64,000 nt of DNA from Breoghania corrubedonensis (GTDB taxonomy: Bacteria; Pseudomonadota; Alphaproteobacteria; Rhizobiales; Stappiaceae): positions 248,001 to 312,000 of the forward strand of contig NZ_QAYG01000003.1 in the NCBI RefSeq assembly GCF_003053845.1, read 5' to 3'. The notes under the pieces are model-generated. The model was not told the origin of the DNA, searched no databases, and worked only from the letters and a program-made list of their open reading frames with translations. Shown piece by piece: positions 58,558 through 64,000 of the stretch. How positions within the stretch are numbered: position 1 is the stretch's first letter; every line of letters starts with the position of its first letter. Made by a program: the position numbers and the translations under genes.

Positions 58558-58828
58558 GCGCTATTCATCCATTTCCACGCAAACCAGCATCCAAGCGCCA
58601 GACCGATCATCAGCAGCGGCGCAGTCCAGAACAATCCCGTCTCAAGGGTGCGATCGAGCCAGCGGCCGGCGAAGATGCCGACCAGCATCGGCGTGACGAC
58701 AATCCAGCCAAGCACGCCGATCTGCGCCAGCCGGCGCGAGATGGGCACATCCGCGTCTTCGCGTCGTTGGCGTTCCTGGCGCAACCGTATCTGCTTGACG
58801 AGCTTGTCTTCTTCATCCCTGCGCGCCA

Positions 58829-58832
<4 letters not shown>
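58554..58832 (-). CDS. atpQ: N-type ATPase accessory subunit AtpQ (AtpZ/AtpI-like)
   Basis: 92 residues: a charged N-terminal part (DEEDKLVKQIRLRQERQRRE) then two membrane segments (IGVLGWIVVTPMLVGIFAGR, WTAPLLMIGLALGCWFAW) with the GRWLD motif typical of AtpZ/AtpQ proteins. Located between atpC and atpR as in other N-type operons. Likely helps assemble the F0 sector. Confidence 0.85.
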
Positions 58833-60870
<2,038 letters not shown>

Positions 60871-60871
60871 G

Positions 60872-60899
60872 ACAGGGCCGGAGGGGGCTCCGGCCCTGT
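60872..60899 (-). terminator. Intrinsic terminator of the torA transcript
   Basis: A perfect 12-bp stem ACAGGGCCGGAG (60872-60883), loop GGGG, CTCCGGCCCTGT (60888-60899). Reading the minus strand, CATTTTTATTGTTG follows the stem, a good T-rich tail. It lies about 115 nt after the torA stop. Confidence 0.85.
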
Positions 60900-60901
60900 A
60901 T

Positions 60902-60999
60902 GAGTCGGCGGTCCGGCCGGAAACGGTCTGCCGACTCGGGTGGCTCTTCAGAACGTCGAGGCGCTGCCGGGCCGGGTGACCGACGATACCGGCCCGGCA
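60902..60999 (-). promoter_or_regulatory. Two further hairpins between torA stop and its terminator
   Basis: TGCCGGGCCGG (60965-60975) and CCGGCCCGGCA (60989-60999) form a perfect 11-bp stem just after the torA stop. GAGTCGGC (60902-60909) and GCCGACTC (60930-60937) form an 8-bp stem next to the terminator. Neither has a T-run. Three hairpins in series may protect the transcript end. Confidence 0.5.
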
Positions 61000-61014
61000 G
61001 GCCTGGTCGCTTTG

Positions 61015-63492
61015 CTACTCGGCGGCAGCGGGTGCGACGAAGGCAGTCACTTCCGGCACTTCGCCGGTGTATTTCTCGAACTGCACCATGCAGGTGTGAG
61101 CCGAGGTCGCCTGAGCGAGCCGCGAGGTGCCGATGTCGAGCGTGAGCACGTTCGGATCGCCGTATTTGCACAGCGTGTTCGGATCGCTGACATCGTCGGG
61201 ATCGTACCAGGCGCCTTCCTGCACCTGGATCACGCTGCGGCGGATATCATCGGAGACCTTGGCACCGGCCAGGATCTGGCCGCGGCCGTTGAAGACCCGC
61301 ACGATGTCGCCATCCTTGATGCCGCGTTCGGCGGCGTCCTCGGTGTTGATCAGGCAGGGTTCGCGGCCGGCGATGGCGTAAATCTCACGCACCTTGGTGG
61401 AGCAGAGCTGCGAATGCATGCGCCAGTCCGGGTGATTGGAGCTGAGATGGACGGGATAGGTCTTGTCCTTCTGTCCCAGCCATTCTGCCGGTTCGATCCA
61501 CGAGGGATGCGGGGGGCAGTCGTCGTAGCTCATCTTCTCGATGGTCTTCGAGTAGATCTCGATCTTGCCGGTCGCCGTCGGCATCATGTTCATCAGCGGA
61601 TCTTCGCGGAAGTCCGCATATTTCACGCGCCTCAGGTTTTCTTCCGGAACCTCGAATTCGACGATGCCCTTGTCCCAGAAATCATCGAAATCGGGCATTT
61701 CGACATTCTTGCGGGCCGCCATTTCCTTGGCCTGCTCGTAGATGCCCTTGATCATGTCCTGTTCGGACTTGCCTTCGGTGAACTGGTCCTTGACGCCCAA
61801 CCGGTCTGCGAGTTCGGTGAAGATGTCGTAGTCGTTGCGGGCTTCGAACACCGGGTCGATGATCTTGGCCATCCGCAGAATGGCCTTGTTCGCGACCGAA
61901 CCGATGCGATCGATATCGTTGCGTTCCGACGTCGTGGTGGCCGGCAGGACGATATCGGCGAAGCGGGCGGTTGCCGTCCACTGGTAGTCCTGAATGACGA
62001 CGGTATCGAACTTCTTCCAGGCCTTCCGCATGCGGTTGCGGTCCTGGTGGTGATGGAACGGGTTGCCACCCGTCCAGTAGGTCATCTTCACATCCGGGTA
62101 GATGTGCGTCTCACCATTGTGCTCGAATTCCTTGCCGGGGTTCTCCAGCATGTCGACGATGCGTGCGCACGGAATGGTCTTGGCGCCGTTTTCGTCCGGC
62201 CATTCCTTGTTCTCAGTGCGCTTTCCAGGGTTGACCGCGCTGCCCAGCGCCGGGCCGTTCGATTGGGGCGCGCCCGGATTGTCGAGATGGTAGCGCTGGC
62301 AGAAGCCGCCGCCGGGCAGACCGATCTGGCCGACCATGCAGGCAAGCGTAATGAACATCCACGGCCACTGTTCGCCGTGCTGCTGGCGCTGCGGTGTCCA
62401 GCCGGAAACCAGCATCGTACGTCCGGCAACGAAGCTGCGAGCCAGTTCGCGGATCTTGTCGGCAGGCACTTCACACTGCTCGGCAGCCCATTCCGGCGTC
62501 TTCTCGATCTTGTCCCAGCCCTTGCCCATCAGGTAGTCGGCGAAGGTTTCGAAACCGTAGGTGTAGTTCTCGATGAAGTCCTTGTCGTAAAGGTCTTCGG
62601 TGAGAAGCGCGTGACAGATGCCGAGTGCCAACGGAATGTCCGCATGCGGGCGCGAGGCGAGCCATTCGCCGTCGGTCGCCTTGCACAACTCACCACGGAT
62701 CGGGTTGATGAAGAGCTTCTTCATCTCGTTCTTCTTCTTCAGTTCGTCGAAGAAGAGATGCTCGCCATGGTCCGGCGGAGAATAGGCGATACGGTTGTTC
62801 TTCCAGGGATCACACGCCCAGAACACGATCTGGTCGGTGTTCTCCAGGATCGAGAGATAACTCGTCTGGGGACCCTCGGCATCGATCTGGCCCATAATGT
62901 AAGGCATGATGCCGGCCAGTGCGCCCTTGGAGTAGTCGCCCGTTGAGAAGACGGCGCCGCCCGTCAGGTTCATCAACTTCTTCAGCATTGCCTGAGAGTT
63001 GTTGGCGCGCCCCGAGCTCTGCCAGCCATAAGTGCCGGTGTAGATCGCCCAGGGGCCTTCCTCATCCTGAAGGCGCTTGACTTCCTTAGCGACCAGATCA
63101 AGCGCCTGGTCCCAGGAAACCTTGACAAAATCGCCTGAGCCGCGACTGTCGCGCTCTGCCTTCGGGCCGTTCTCCAGATACGCGCGGCGCACCATCGGAT
63201 ACTTGATGCGGGCCGCGTTGTAGACAACGTCCTGCACGCCATGGACCGCCTGGTTCGGGAACGGATCCTTGTCCCAGGGACGCAGGCTTACGAAGCGGCC
63301 GTCCTCGACCTTGCCGTAAAAGGCGCCCCAGTGCGACGCGGAGAGAACCTCCTTGGAATTATCGGCTGCAAAGGCGCGCGTCACGCCGCCCGGCAACACC
63401 GAGCCCGCTGCACCGAGTGCGGCGAGCGAGGCTGAGGATACGAGGAATCGTCTGCGTGATAGGGACGGGGACCATGAGCTTTTGGTCGACAT
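61015..63492 (-). CDS. torA: Trimethylamine-N-oxide/DMSO reductase-family molybdoenzyme (TorA-like), Tat-exported
   Basis: 825 residues from the ATG at 63492, where CTGGAGAAG gives the ribosome site; the frame extends to 63558. Tat signal SLSRRRFLVSSASLAALGAA is followed by the DMSO-reductase fold without an N-terminal Fe-S motif. YGWQSSGRANNSQ carries the molybdenum-ligand serine region of the TorA/DorA/BisC group. DWRMHSQLCSTKVREIYAIA and AERGIKDGDIVRVFNGRGQI are the C-terminal cofactor contacts. It reduces TMAO or a related S/N-oxide in the periplasm. A second copy lies just upstream; no torC or torD was seen in the window. Confidence 0.88.
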   Translation of the reverse strand: MSTKSSWSPSLSRRRFLVSSASLAALGAAGSVLPGGVTRAFAADNSKEVLSASHWGAFYGKVEDGRFVSLRPWDKDPFPNQAVHGVQDVVYNAARIKYPMVRRAYLENGPKAERDSRGSGDFVKVSWDQALDLVAKEVKRLQDEEGPWAIYTGTYGWQSSGRANNSQAMLKKLMNLTGGAVFSTGDYSKGALAGIMPYIMGQIDAEGPQTSYLSILENTDQIVFWACDPWKNNRIAYSPPDHGEHLFFDELKKKNEMKKLFINPIRGELCKATDGEWLASRPHADIPLALGICHALLTEDLYDKDFIENYTYGFETFADYLMGKGWDKIEKTPEWAAEQCEVPADKIRELARSFVAGRTMLVSGWTPQRQQHGEQWPWMFITLACMVGQIGLPGGGFCQRYHLDNPGAPQSNGPALGSAVNPGKRTENKEWPDENGAKTIPCARIVDMLENPGKEFEHNGETHIYPDVKMTYWTGGNPFHHHQDRNRMRKAWKKFDTVVIQDYQWTATARFADIVLPATTTSERNDIDRIGSVANKAILRMAKIIDPVFEARNDYDIFTELADRLGVKDQFTEGKSEQDMIKGIYEQAKEMAARKNVEMPDFDDFWDKGIVEFEVPEENLRRVKYADFREDPLMNMMPTATGKIEIYSKTIEKMSYDDCPPHPSWIEPAEWLGQKDKTYPVHLSSNHPDWRMHSQLCSTKVREIYAIAGREPCLINTEDAAERGIKDGDIVRVFNGRGQILAGAKVSDDIRRSVIQVQEGAWYDPDDVSDPNTLCKYGDPNVLTLDIGTSRLAQATSAHTCMVQFEKYTGEVPEVTAFVAPAAAE

Positions 63493-63683
63493 CGACAGCT
63501 TCTCCAGTTTTTTGCGAAGTCCGGAACCGAGGGCTTCCGTCGGTTTATGTTCCGCCAATGGAGAGCCTAGCGACTGGGTGGTCGTTCGCCCTTGGGCGCG
63601 ATACCGGACCTCGATAGTCGACCGGCATTATCGCCGGCCGGGTCCGGGCCGGCTGTGTGCCGACCCGGTATTCGTCGTCTGCG
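63493..63683 (-). other. Spacer between the two TorA-like genes
   Basis: Holds a GC-rich hairpin GCCGGCC (63633-63639) with GGCCGGC (63647-63653) after the upstream copy's stop and the ribosome site of torA. No T-run follows the hairpin and no gene is supported; the two reductase genes may be co-transcribed. Confidence 0.45.
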
Positions 63684-64000
63684 CTATTCGGCCGCCGCGG
63701 GGGCGGTGAAAACGTTGACCGCAGGAGGTGTTCCTGTGAACTTTTCCACGTCCGCCGCAGCCGAGTGACCGCAATTGCCTTGGGCGAGTTTCGAGGTGCC
63801 GACATCGAAGGTCAGAACGTTCACGTCGCCATAGGCATCGAGTGAGCCTTCCTTGAGCGGATCCGCAGGGTCGTACCAGCCGCCTTCAGAGACACGCAGG
63901 ACGCCGGGAGCCGTGTCATCGGATACCCGTGCCCCGGTCAGGATCTGACCGCGGTCGTTGAAGACGCGCACGAGATCCCCATCGGAGATGCCGCGCTTGG
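63684..64000 (-). CDS. Second TorA/DMSO-reductase-family protein, only the C-terminal end in the window
   Basis: About 105 C-terminal residues are visible; the frame is open to the right edge. KRGISDGDLVRVFNDRGQIL, GGWYDPADPLKEGSLDAYGD and VLTFDVGTSKLAQGNCGHSA match the same region of the torA product at 61015 (ERGIKDGDIVRVFN, EGAWYDPDDVSDPNTLCKYG, VLTLDIGTSRLAQATSAHTC), so this is a tandem paralog. Both end in VTAFVAPAAAE/VNVFTAPAAAE. The divergence (about half identical by eye) suggests an old duplication. Confidence 0.88.
   Translation of the reverse strand, partial: KRGISDGDLVRVFNDRGQILTGARVSDDTAPGVLRVSEGGWYDPADPLKEGSLDAYGDVNVLTFDVGTSKLAQGNCGHSAAADVEKFTGTPPAVNVFTAPAAAE

Noticed and set aside
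60940-62946. 668-codon open frame on the plus strand
   Set aside because: Mirror frame of torA; no motif, no ribosome site, and torA is strongly supported.
61015-63492. Assignment as formate dehydrogenase or nitrate reductase
   Set aside because: The N-terminal Fe-S cysteine motif of those enzymes is missing and the YGWxSxG motif fits the TorA/DMSO-reductase group.

Overview
The window is GC-rich and densely coded. It looks like chromosome from an alphaproteobacterium, probably of the Hyphomicrobiales (Rhizobiales). The signs are a RirA-type Rrf2 iron regulator with the cysteine spacing of rhizobial RirA, a TamA/TamB pair, many solute-binding-protein ABC systems, GTG/TTG starts, ATGA overlaps inside operons, and an intergenic nested-palindrome element. 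This placement is inference from gene content; no rRNA or tRNA gene was seen.

Layout. (1) 1-9548, plus strand: a ribose/CUT2-type ABC system (partial permease, binding protein, a permease fused to an SMP-30-like beta-propeller, a second SMP-30-like protein, a double-domain ATPase) followed by a zinc alcohol dehydrogenase and an aldehyde dehydrogenase. A LysR regulator follows, then on the minus strand a MaoC-like hydratase and an MmgE/PrpD protein. (2) 13399-19897, minus: tamB and tamA. (3) 20202-21983, plus: rirA-like regulator and a short methylenetetrahydrofolate-reductase-like gene. (4) 22067-34208: a type II secretion locus in at least four transcription units of alternating direction (gspD, K / O, G / J, I, F, E / L, M, C-like), with a protein carrying a 17-residue variant of RTX repeats beside gspD. 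(5) 34475-44072, plus: LysR regulator, then a tight operon with a 2OG-Fe(II) oxygenase, alpha/beta hydrolase, NMT1/SsuA-type ABC importer, nucleobase-type deaminase and a three-subunit molybdenum hydroxylase. This suggests import and breakdown of an N-heterocycle. (6) 44093-51815: polyamine-type ABC importer, a divergent MocR-type regulator and a class III aminotransferase, consistent with putrescine-like amine use. (7) 51999-54156: an SDR enzyme and a DUF2218/siderophore-interacting flavin reductase. (8) 54211-60663, minus: a complete N-type ATPase operon in the diagnostic order atpDCQRBEFAG without a delta gene. (9) 61015 to the right edge, minus: two tandem TorA/DMSO-reductase-family enzymes, the second cut by the window edge.

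The most noteworthy points are the permease-propeller fusion, the oxygenase/ABC/deaminase/molybdenum-hydroxylase operon, the 17-residue RTX-variant protein next to an unusually split type II secretion locus without gspH, a polyamine permease with an extra membrane segment and repeated tail, and two TTGA-N9-TCAA sites resembling the RirA iron-responsive operator. One of these sites lies before the MTHFR-like gene beside rirA and the other before the siderophore-interacting protein gene.

All functional calls rest on reading motifs and gene order by eye; no database search was run.
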